Source: Acidimicrobiaceae bacterium
GTDB taxonomy: Bacteria; Actinomycetota; Acidimicrobiia; Acidimicrobiales; Bog-793
Length of the DNA stretch: 52,692 bases
Direction: 5' to 3'
NCBI GenBank assembly: GCA_003159795.1
Contig: PLPK01000048.1
Coordinates: forward strand, 1 to 52,692
The notes under the pieces were generated by a model. It searched no databases. It saw nothing but the letters and a program-made list of their open reading frames with translations, and had not been told where the DNA came from. This document shows positions 1 to 8,057 of the stretch, piece after piece. Made by a program: the position numbers and the translations under genes. The first letter of the stretch is position 1. The number at the start of each line of letters is the position of its first letter.

Positions 1-539
1 TGGGAGTGGCCGGAGTCGCCTTCGTAATACCCGCCGGCGGCGCAGTTGCCGTGCGAAGAGCAGGAGACCGAATCAATCGCCGCAACACCATCTGTGTTGA
101 GCGATGCAGCCAGCTCGCTCGGCGTTCTCCAAACGCCCGCGACCTCGCTGACGACGAAGGCTTGGGAGTGGCCGGAGCCGTCTCTATACTGCCCGCCGGC
201 GGCGCAGTTGCGAGCCGAGGAGCACGAGACGGAGTCGATTTGCGCGTCGTCGCCGACCTCGCTCGGCGTTCCCCAAACGCCCGCGACCTCGCTGACGATC
301 AAGGCCTGGGGGTTCCCAGAGCTGTCTTTGTAGTACCCACCGGCGGCGCAGTTGCCGTCCGACGAGCACGAGACCGAATTGATCACCGCGTTGCCACCGG
401 TATTGAGCGATCCGGCGACCTCGCTCCGCGTTCGCCAGGCGATGTCGGCACCTGCTGGTCCTGCCGAGCAGACGACCGCCGCCGCGAACGCACCGACGGC
501 GAGGAACGCGCCCAACAGCGGAGCGAGGATCCGACGCAT
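1..539 (-). CDS. Secreted repeat protein, 3' end truncated by window edge
   Basis: Reading minus from ATG at 539: MRRILAPLLGAFLAVGAFAAAVVCSAGPAGADIAWRTRSEVAGSLNTGGNAVINSVSCSSDGNCAAGGYYKDSSGNPQALIVSEVAGVWGTPSEVGDDAQIDSVSCSSARNCAAGGQYRDGSGHSQAFVVSEVAGVW... Signal peptide plus three degenerate repeats of about 48-54 aa (VSCSSxxNCAAGGxY). Runs off the window, so it is absent from the ORF track. Confidence 0.85.
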   Translation of the reverse strand, partial: MRRILAPLLGAFLAVGAFAAAVVCSAGPAGADIAWRTRSEVAGSLNTGGNAVINSVSCSSDGNCAAGGYYKDSSGNPQALIVSEVAGVWGTPSEVGDDAQIDSVSCSSARNCAAGGQYRDGSGHSQAFVVSEVAGVWRTPSELAASLNTDGVAAIDSVSCSSHGNCAAGGYYEGDSGHS

Positions 540-1082
540 GACTACCCCCGACAAATGAAGATGATGTGTTGATCGTCGGACAACGGGCCTGCGAGTCAGG
601 TGCGGGCTGGCGACAAAATGTGCCCGGCAGCCGCAATCACGTGGCACGTCGTCGCCAGACGGAATCGTAATCCGGAGGATGCTGATTCGACAGCTCCGCT
701 TCTCTCGTGAGTCCATCTGTGACGGCAAGAAGACCGTCCCGTCGACGTGACGTCCTCAGCGAATGATGCCATGGTCAGCAAGGGGACAGGTCACTTCGGG
801 CCGACGGCGGCGGGGCTGGTCTTCTCCGTCAGCGTCGCGGGGTTCGGGGAGGAGTAACTCCCAGGTCCAGGCGGACGTTGGGTGGCACGTGCCGAGGTTT
901 GTCGCGCCGTGATCGCAGCAACGGCGGTGTTCAAAGAGGCACATGGCGGGCGGAGCATCAACACGACCCGGAGCTCTCTTAAGGAGTGGACCGAAGATCG
1001 GGGTCCGGTCATCTGCAGCAACCGCAAAGTCGTCTGGAAGCGCATCGAGAGCTCTGGTCAGTAGCTCTCAGCGGTGATCCAG

Positions 1083-1130
1083 CCACTCTCTCAAGGTGGA
1101 GACACGGGTTCGAATCCCGTTGGACTGCCA
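1083..1130 (+). tRNA. tRNA-Glu(CTC)-like 3' half (anticodon arm + T arm + CCA); probable fragment or degenerate tRNA
   Basis: CCACT-CTCTCAA-GGTGG anticodon arm (loop CTCTCAA, anticodon CTC), variable AGAC, T arm ACGGG-TTCGAAT-CCCGT, then TGGACTGCCA. No convincing D arm and no perfectly pairing 5' acceptor strand upstream. Confidence 0.5.
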
Positions 1131-1929
1131 ACGCTGCGTACCTGGTGGAGGCACGATTTCGGCCCCATCCTCGCTCGGTTCGGGACCTTCCGCGAGGCGC
1201 TCCACCGCGCGTCCAATGCACGGGCCGAGGCCGATCACGTTCGCTGCGGAGGCAAGTTCAGACAGCGCGACCGCGATCTCCCGGTCGCGATTTGTGAATG
1301 CCGATCGGTGTGTCCTGAAAGGAAAGTGAGGCCGATGTAGAAGATCGCCAGCACAGTCCGTGCTGTCCCAGTGATGGAGGTAGGCCCTCCGGGTTCGCCG
1401 TGCAGGCGGAGATCCCAAACCGCCGCAGTGTCATGTCGGTCAAGAGCCGGGGTGGGAAGCGACTGCGGAAAAGGCTTGCGACCAGCGGGCCAGGTAGGCG
1501 ACGAGAAGACGAACGTGTGTGAACCACTGCTGACGCATCGAAAATTCATAAGACGACATCGAAACCGCAGGAGCGATCAGCCAGCGGGAAGAGGGCGTGC
1601 GCAACGAGCACGTCCGAAGTCAGGGAGCGGCCTGTGTGCTGCCCTGGCGGTGTCCGGTGTATAGGTGGCGTGAGCTCGTCGCAGGCGCCGGGATGGAACA
1701 GGAGAACCTGTCGTCTCGATACGAACGGCCAGATGAAACGGGCGATGTTTGCCTGCTGGTCGCCGAGAGGGAGAAGCCCACGGGAGAAGTGTCCTGTGGG
1801 TGAGAGTACCGATGCGAGGCACGGGGGCGGACTGGCCCGTAGTAGCGAGGAAGGCCCGGCAATCGGACCCGAGCGAAGGGGCCAGGCAGGTCAGGTCAAC
1901 TTGATGCCAACCCTGCGGGGGAGGAGCTG

Positions 1930-3204
1930 ATGGAAAGACCAAAGTTGAAGGCGAAGTCGTTTGAGATTCGAAAGCTCCTCGTTTACGAGGCGTGGAAGAG
2001 GGTCCAGGCGAACGCCGGGGCGCCGGGAGTGGACGCCGTGAGCATCGACCGGTTCGAAGCCGAAGAGACCGACAATCTCTACAAGCTCTGGAACCGGATG
2101 AGTGCGGGCAGTTACATGCCCGCAGCGGTGCGAGCGGTCGAGATACCGAAGGATCACGGGCGAGGGGTGAGGGTGCTCGGGGTGCCGAATGTGGCAGACC
2201 GAATAGCCCAGACCGCAGCAGCGATGCTGCTGGAGGAGAAGGTTGAACCGATCTTCCACCCAGACAGTTACGGCTATCGTCCGGGGCGCTCCGCCCATGA
2301 CGCACTGGCCGTGACTCGAAAACGGTGTTGGGCGAAGAACTGGGTGATCGATCTCGACATCCGGGCCTTCTTCGACAGCGTTGACCATGATCTGTTGTTG
2401 AAAGCGGTCGCTCACCACACCGACGAGCGATGGGTGCTGCTCTACATCGAACGGTGGTTGAAAGCCCCCATGCAGATGCCGGACGGCACCCTGGTCGAAA
2501 GAGTGAAGGGAACCCCACAGGGTTCTCCGATCTCACCCCTGCTGGCCAACGTGTTCATGCATTATGCGTTCGATCGCTGGATGGACCGGGAACATCCCGA
2601 TTCCCCCTTTGCTCGCTACGCCGATGACATCGTTGTCCACTGCAACACCGAGAACCAGGCCCGGAGCCTTCTGGCTTCGATTGCCGAGCGACTTGAGGCC
2701 CTCGGCCTTGAGTTGCATTCCGACAAGACGAAGATCGTGTACTGCAAGGACACGAAGCGCCGAGGGACGTCGCAGCACACCAGCTTCGACTTTCTCGGCT
2801 ACACCTTTCGGGCACGCCGCGTCTATGGCCGAAACGGACTCTTCATGGGGTTCTTGCCGGCCATCAGCAGATCGGCGAGAAAGGCAATCGGCCAAGAGAT
2901 CAGGGAATGGCATCTCAAACGTCGCAGCGACACAGACCTGTCCGGTCTCGCCTGGGCGATCAACGCCCAGGTCCGGGGCTGGATCAACTACTACGGGGCC
3001 TTCTACCGCTCCGAGTTGTACTTCCTGGCAAAGCGCATCGACGAGCACCTCGTCCGGTGGGCCATGCAGAAGTTCAAACGATTGAAGGGAAAGCCGGAAC
3101 TCGCATGGGCTCGGCTGCACGCTGCTCGTCAGCGCCAGCCTCGCCTGTTCGTTCACTGGCATCTCATCGTGCGCGCTAACAACCGACCCGCAAGAGCCGG
3201 ATGA
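1930..3204 (+). CDS. ltrA: Group II intron reverse transcriptase/maturase
   Basis: RT motifs GTPQGSPISPLLANVFMHYAFDRWM, FARYADDIVVHC, LGLELHSDKTKIVYC, FDFLGYTF; maturase X domain GWINYYGAFYRSEL; no obvious HNH endonuclease tail. Confidence 0.95.
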   Translation: MERPKLKAKSFEIRKLLVYEAWKRVQANAGAPGVDAVSIDRFEAEETDNLYKLWNRMSAGSYMPAAVRAVEIPKDHGRGVRVLGVPNVADRIAQTAAAMLLEEKVEPIFHPDSYGYRPGRSAHDALAVTRKRCWAKNWVIDLDIRAFFDSVDHDLLLKAVAHHTDERWVLLYIERWLKAPMQMPDGTLVERVKGTPQGSPISPLLANVFMHYAFDRWMDREHPDSPFARYADDIVVHCNTENQARSLLASIAERLEALGLELHSDKTKIVYCKDTKRRGTSQHTSFDFLGYTFRARRVYGRNGLFMGFLPAISRSARKAIGQEIREWHLKRRSDTDLSGLAWAINAQVRGWINYYGAFYRSELYFLAKRIDEHLVRWAMQKFKRLKGKPELAWARLHAARQRQPRLFVHWHLIVRANNRPARAG

Positions 3205-3267
3205 CGGGAGACTGTCACGTACGGTTCTGTGAGAGCCGGGGGGTGAGATTCCCCCCGGCTACTCGAC
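3194..3267 (+). ncRNA. Group II intron domains V-VI
   Basis: 35-nt DV-like hairpin with AGC near the 5' strand, followed by a strong DVI stem; immediately 3' of the maturase ORF. Confidence 0.8.
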
Positions 3268-3463
3268 AAAAGGGGAGCGCGCTGGTCACGACACTGCTGG
3301 TAAGCCGGCTGCCGCGACCTCGCCGTCCCCGGTGACACCGGTGTGATCTGCCGCGTCATCGAAAGCAACGGGTTCGGCCGCATCGAGCTCGCCGAGGAAG
3401 TTCCCCGGCATCACCACCACGCCGAGTGCAGCTCGGGAACAGATTCGTTGTTTGAACCCGTCC

Positions 3464-4480
3464 TCAGCTGGGACGCACCGAAAAAGCGACACCCACCTCA
3501 TCGAGGTGGCCGCGCAACTCGTCCTCGTGCAGAAGACCGGCCTGCGAGCCGAGTTCGTGCGAGACGCTCATGAAGTTCACCGGCGGCCACCGCAGAGCCT
3601 CGGCGAACGGCATGCCCCGGACGAGCGCCGCGGCCAACGCCGCCGCGAAGGCGTCCTCCGCCCCGGTGCGGTCGAGCGGAGCGCTCGAGTCAGGGAATGG
3701 CGGGACGAGATAGCGCTTCGCGCCATCGGCCGCGACGGCGCCGCCCGTCTCGTCCAGAACGACCACCTGACGGGGGCCGAGCTTCAACAATGGGTCGAGC
3801 AGCTCGGCGGGATCGCCGAGGCTCCCACCCGTCATCGCGGCGGCCTGGGTGCGGCTACAGACGAGGACCTCCGCGTGCTGGTACAGGCGCGCGAGCCGCT
3901 CGACTCCCTCTTCGACCTGAAACGTGCCAGGTTGGAACACCACCCGGACCGCGGAGTTCTCGTCTAGCCAGTCGGCGATCTGGTCCTGGTAGTCGAGCGC
4001 GTACGGCCCGAGCGAGGTGAGGTAAAGCCAGCTCGGAACCTCGCTCGGCCGTAGGTGCGGCCAGTGGTAGTCGAACTCCCCGTGCCAGACGAGGATCGTC
4101 CGTTCCCCGTTCAATGACAGCACGAAGTTGCGATTTGTGTGTGCGGGCGAGTCGATGTGGACAAGACGCGTGTCGACGCGCTCGGTGTGGAGCGCTCCAA
4201 GCAGGTCGCGGCCGATTTCGTCGTGGGCGAGGAAACTAGCCAGAGCGACGCGCAGGCCGAGACGCGCAAGCGCCACGGCCGCGTTGGCGGCACTCCCGCC
4301 GGCTTCGACAGTCGTGGCCTTCTCGTAGGGGATCTTGGCGCCGAGCGGGAACTCGAGCCACGTCCCGCGCTCGTCGACGCGCCTTTCGACCTGGCTGTCG
4401 GACAGCCGGATGAACAGGTCGGTCGCCACGTCGCCGACGCTGATCACGTCGTAGCACTGGGCCGGGGTCACAAAGCCCAT
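3464..4480 (-). CDS. PfkB/ribokinase-family carbohydrate kinase
   Basis: DVISVGDVATDLFIRL, EAGGSAANAAVALARLGLRVAL, VVVLDETGGAVAADG, RTGAEDAFAAALAAALVRG (C-terminal PfkB signature, with GAED instead of GAGD). Confidence 0.9.
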   Translation of the reverse strand: MGFVTPAQCYDVISVGDVATDLFIRLSDSQVERRVDERGTWLEFPLGAKIPYEKATTVEAGGSAANAAVALARLGLRVALASFLAHDEIGRDLLGALHTERVDTRLVHIDSPAHTNRNFVLSLNGERTILVWHGEFDYHWPHLRPSEVPSWLYLTSLGPYALDYQDQIADWLDENSAVRVVFQPGTFQVEEGVERLARLYQHAEVLVCSRTQAAAMTGGSLGDPAELLDPLLKLGPRQVVVLDETGGAVAADGAKRYLVPPFPDSSAPLDRTGAEDAFAAALAAALVRGMPFAEALRWPPVNFMSVSHELGSQAGLLHEDELRGHLDEVGVAFSVRPS

Positions 4481-4857
4481 CTCCCACCTCCCGCCGGCAG
4501 ATCGATCCTCCCGACTTCGCGGACCGATCTGGTCGACGAATCACTAGGTACCGGTCGTCATCGGCTTGAGCAAACTCTAGGTGTGCCGGAGGGTAAAGGG
4601 CCGATGGCCCTTCCGAGACCGGAGCATCCACCCCGAGCCGGCTCAGATCCCCGACCCGTCGTGCCCAACGGGAGTCAGAGAACGGGAACGGATTCCCAGG
4701 TATCTCGCGGCACTTTGATCTGTCAACCCCTGATCAATCGGCCACCGCTCTTGGTGGATACTCCGAGAGGGCTGCCTTCGCCGGGGCAGGCCCGCTCCGG
4801 GTCCTGGCCGGGCCGGCTCGAGGACCTCCCCGGCCGGTGCGCTCTCCGGAAGGTCGG

Positions 4858-4998
4858 TCATGAGCCCTGGAGAAGAACGACCCGGAACTCGTCGTCCGTG
4901 CAGTGCATCCTGACGAGCCCCACGACTTCGTCTCCGAGGTCCGAAAGCCTCGGGCCGACCCGTCCGCATCCGATGACGGCGACGTGCACCACGCCCAT
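4858..4998 (-). pseudogene. Short TrkA/RCK N-terminal (Rossmann) remnant, 46 aa
   Basis: Minus-strand translation MGVVHVAVIGCGRVGPRLSDLGDEVVGLVRMHCTDDEFRVVLLQGS*. GCGRVG and flanks resemble the intact TrkA at 22740 (MVVVHIIVVGCGRVGAELS). Below the length cutoff of the ORF track. Confidence 0.5.
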
Positions 4999-5205
4999 GA
5001 AGCACGTTTGCAGTGCCGGTCACATTCCGGTCCCGGCGTCGAGTCGCCGGATCTTCGGCGTGTGGGCACGGGGCCTCCCGTCTCGCCATGGCTTCGAAGG
5101 AGACAACTACTCTTGTCAGTTGCGCCTGGCGAAGCCGCCGAGGATCTCGGCGTGGCTGCAGTCGAAGAGGCGAGCCGCCGGGAACCACGATCTGAGGAGG
5201 ACACG

Positions 5206-6255
5206 ATGGCGAAGAGGGTCGGGATCCTGACGGGTGGCGGCGACTGCCCCGGCCTGAATGCGGTCATCCGTGCGGTCGTACGAGCCTCGGACGTCGCCGG
5301 TTGGGATTGCCTCGGCGTGCTGGAGGGCTGGCGTGGGCTCGTCGACGGGCTCTTCCGTGACCTCGGTCCGGTCCAGGTCTCCGAAATTCTCCAGCGTGGG
5401 GGCACGATCATCGGCACGAGCCGTACAAACCCCTACAAGATCGAGGGCGGCGTGGAGAAGTTGCTTCAGAACGCACGCGAGTGCGAGCTGGACGCGCTCA
5501 TCGCCATTGGCGGCGAGGACACGCTCGGTGTGGCCGCCAGGCTCTACCGTGAGCACGGGTTTCCGGTCGTCGGCGTGCCGAAGACGATCGACAACGACCT
5601 CTCCGGCACCGACTACACCTTCGGCTTCGATACGGCGGTGAACACCGCGACCGAAGCGATAGACCGTCTGCGCTCCCCGGCCGAGTCACGCCACCGAGTC
5701 ATGGTCGTCGAGGTGATGGGCCGCCACGCCGGTTGGATCGCGCTGATGAGCGGCATTGCAGGCGGCGCCGACCTGGTCCTGATCCCCGAGCAGAAGATGA
5801 CCGTCGAGGCCGTCTGCGAAGACCTCCGCCGAGGTCACGCACGCGGCAGGACCTTCTCGATGGTCGTCGTCAGCGAAGGCTACGAGCTCTCACACGAGAG
5901 CGGTGAGAGTCAGCTGGTGGGCCAGAATGCGCCCACGACAGACCAGTTCGGCCATGTCCTCCTCGGCGGTGTGGGCGAGGAGCTGGGGCGGGAGATCGAG
6001 CGGCGCACGGGGTTCGAGGCGCGAGTGGTCGTGCTCGGCTTCATCCAGCGTGGAGGCACCCCCACGCCGCGCGACCGCATCCTCGCGACGCGTTTCGGTC
6101 TGAAAGCGGCAGAGCTCGCGCACAACGGCGTCTTCGGTCAGATGGTGGCGCTGCGCGGCGACGACATCGCCGTCGTATCGCTGGACGAGGCGACGGCGGA
6201 GCTGAAGACGGTGACACCAGAGTGGTACGCCGTCGCGCAGGCGTTCTTCGGCTGA
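5206..6255 (+). CDS. pfp: 6-phosphofructokinase, probably pyrophosphate-dependent
   Basis: MAKRVGILTGGGDCPGLNAVIRAVV; GGEDT and GVPKTIDNDLSGTD; VMVVEVMGRHAGWIALMSGIAGGAD; SD GAGGAGG before ATG 5206. Confidence 0.9.
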   Translation: MAKRVGILTGGGDCPGLNAVIRAVVRASDVAGWDCLGVLEGWRGLVDGLFRDLGPVQVSEILQRGGTIIGTSRTNPYKIEGGVEKLLQNARECELDALIAIGGEDTLGVAARLYREHGFPVVGVPKTIDNDLSGTDYTFGFDTAVNTATEAIDRLRSPAESRHRVMVVEVMGRHAGWIALMSGIAGGADLVLIPEQKMTVEAVCEDLRRGHARGRTFSMVVVSEGYELSHESGESQLVGQNAPTTDQFGHVLLGGVGEELGREIERRTGFEARVVVLGFIQRGGTPTPRDRILATRFGLKAAELAHNGVFGQMVALRGDDIAVVSLDEATAELKTVTPEWYAVAQAFFG

Positions 6256-6465
6256 GTCCGTCGCGCTCGCGGCGCGCTGGCCCGCTGTGACGAGCAGCGA
6301 GGTGCTCCGTCCCCTGCATGAGGCGACAGGACGGAGGCGACCAGGCGCCATTGTCAAGACGGGCCCATCCGATGAGGCGGCGCCGGCTCTTCGGGGTCCC
6401 AGCGGACCGGATCGGCAGGAGTGAGGTCGAATTCTCCCGGGCGTCTGAAGGGGGAGTAGGTAAAC

Positions 6466-6483
6466 TATCGCCTTCAGGCGATA
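6466..6483 (+). other. Perfect hairpin in the leader upstream of the aldolase gene
   Basis: TATCGCC-TTCA-GGCGATA, preceded by GGGGGAGTAGGTAAAC, about 130 nt upstream of the aldolase start. Confidence 0.4.
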
Positions 6484-6609
6484 CGATCCGGTTGGAAAGC
6501 CCGCAGGCCGTGCGCGAACCTGGATGGTGAGATCCGGGGAGCGTTCGTGGCCCGCACCGTCCGCTCCAGCAGTCGCTTGGCTGAGTGCGCCGATAGAAGG
6601 AGAAATACC

Positions 6610-7665
6610 GTGGGGATCGACATCCGCGAGGTGCTCGGGGACGAGGCGGACTTCCTCCTCGACCACGAGTGCAAGACGATCGCGCGCGAGCAGCTCAGCC
6701 TGCCCGGCCCGGACTACATCGACCGAGTCCTTGTCGCAAGCGACCGGCCGATCGCGGTCCTGCGCAACCTGCAGCAGCTCTTTAGCCATGGCCGCCTCTC
6801 TGGCACGGGCTATCTCTCCATCCTCCCCGTCGACCAGGGCATCGAGCACTCGGGGGCGGCGAGCTTTGCCAAGAACCCGATCTACTTCGACCCCATGAAG
6901 CTCGCCGAGCTTGCCGTTGCCGCCGAATGCAGCGGCTTTGCCACCACGCTCGGGGTGCTCGGCATGATCTCGAGGCGCTATGCCCACAAGATCCCGCTCA
7001 TCTTGAAGCTCAACCACAGCGAGCTGCTCACCTATCCCAACCGCGGCGACCAGGTGCCCTTCGCCTCTGTCCGCCAGGCCGTCGACCTCGGGGCGCTTGG
7101 TGTGGGGGCCACGATCTATTTCGGTTCGGACGAGAGCTCGCGCCAGTTGCGTGAGGTGACCGAGATGTTTGCCGAGGCACACCGCTACGGGCTGTTCACG
7201 ATCCTTTGGTGTTACCTGCGCAACCCGGCCTTTAAGACCAAAGAGGCCGATTACCACGTGGCGGCCGATCTCACTGGGCAGGCCAACCACCTCGGAGTGA
7301 CCATCGAGGCCGACATCATCAAGCAGAAGCTGCCCGAGAACAACGGCGGCTACACCGCCTTGAACTTCGGCCGCACCGACCCGCTCGTCTACGAGAAGCT
7401 GACAAGCGATCACCCGATCGACTTGACGAGATGGCAGGTCGTGAACTGCTATGCGGGGCGCGTCGGGCTCATCAACTCCGGCGGGGAGTCAAAAGGCGCC
7501 GGCGACCTCGCCCAGGCCGTGCGGACCGCTGTCATAAACAAGCGGGCCGGCGGCATGGGCCTCATCGTGGGACGCAAGGCCTTCCAGCGACCCTTGGCCG
7601 AGGGGGTCGGGATCATACGGGCCATCCAGGACGTCTACCTCGACGATTCGGTCAGCATCGCTTAG
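6610..7665 (+). CDS. fbaB: Class I fructose-bisphosphate aldolase (FbaB/DhnA type)
   Basis: [24 protein letters not shown]...[18 protein letters not shown]...[21 protein letters not shown]...[18 protein letters not shown] 8-10 nt before GTG 6610. Confidence 0.88.
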   Translation: MGIDIREVLGDEADFLLDHECKTIAREQLSLPGPDYIDRVLVASDRPIAVLRNLQQLFSHGRLSGTGYLSILPVDQGIEHSGAASFAKNPIYFDPMKLAELAVAAECSGFATTLGVLGMISRRYAHKIPLILKLNHSELLTYPNRGDQVPFASVRQAVDLGALGVGATIYFGSDESSRQLREVTEMFAEAHRYGLFTILWCYLRNPAFKTKEADYHVAADLTGQANHLGVTIEADIIKQKLPENNGGYTALNFGRTDPLVYEKLTSDHPIDLTRWQVVNCYAGRVGLINSGGESKGAGDLAQAVRTAVINKRAGGMGLIVGRKAFQRPLAEGVGIIRAIQDVYLDDSVSIA

Positions 7666-7680
7666 CTGTCGGCAGCCGGT

Positions 7681-7720
7681 GGAGGTCGCCGAAGTCGCGG
7701 CGAGCCGCTACGCGACCTCC
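7681..7720. other. Nested inverted repeat after the aldolase gene (possible terminator or RNA structure)
   Basis: GGAGGTCGC (7681-7689) / GCGACCTCC (7712-7720) enclosing GCGG-CGAG-CCGC; no T tract. Confidence 0.5.
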
Positions 7721-8057
7721 GACACCGCCGTGTACGAAAACGCCGGACCGGGTGTACGGAATCGCCGAAATGCGCGGCTGCGGATTTCGGATCTGAATAC
7801 AGCCGCCCTCGTGGCGGAGGTCCTCTCATCGTCACAGTCGCCCTGGGGCCCCGGCCCAGTCATGCCCCACGGCTGTCAGACAAGGGGAACGAGTTCCTTA
7901 GGAGCAAGAGAGCCCTCCTGCCGGAACTGAGGGCGCGCGCCCGAGCCCCGTTCGACCACCCCGCTCCAGACCAGGTCCCCCGGCGGCCGGGCGCCCTGCG
8001 AGGGAGCTACCGGGCTGGGGAAATCTCGCAAGCCGTGGCGCCTGCTCGCGCCGCTCG

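Larger units (their letters stand above)
1597..3267 (+). mobile_element. Group II intron (complete: ribozyme domains plus ORF in domain IV)
   Basis: 5' boundary GTGCGCAACGAGCACG (GUGYG consensus) at 1597; maturase ORF 1930-3204; domain V GAGCCGGATGACGGGAGACTGTCACGTACGGTTCT at 3194-3228; domain VI hairpin AGCCGGGGGG...CCCCCCGGCT; 3' end ...ACTCGAC near 3267. Confidence 0.88.

Noticed and set aside
4596-4612. AAGGGCC-GAT-GGCCCTT inverted repeat considered as a DosR box
   Set aside because: Core spacing is 13 nt rather than 14 and the arm sequence differs; kept only as a generic palindrome in the kinase-PFK intergenic region.
6450-6530. GGGGAGTAG in the fbaB leader considered as a yybP-ykoY (Mn2+) riboswitch
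   Set aside because: Only the short GGGGAGTAG string matches; the remaining consensus elements could not be placed by eye.
5890-7413. 507-aa minus ORF antisense to PFK and aldolase
   Set aside because: High-GC shadow ORF; the opposite strand carries unambiguous PFK/FBA with ribosome-binding sites, and the antisense protein has no recognisable motifs.
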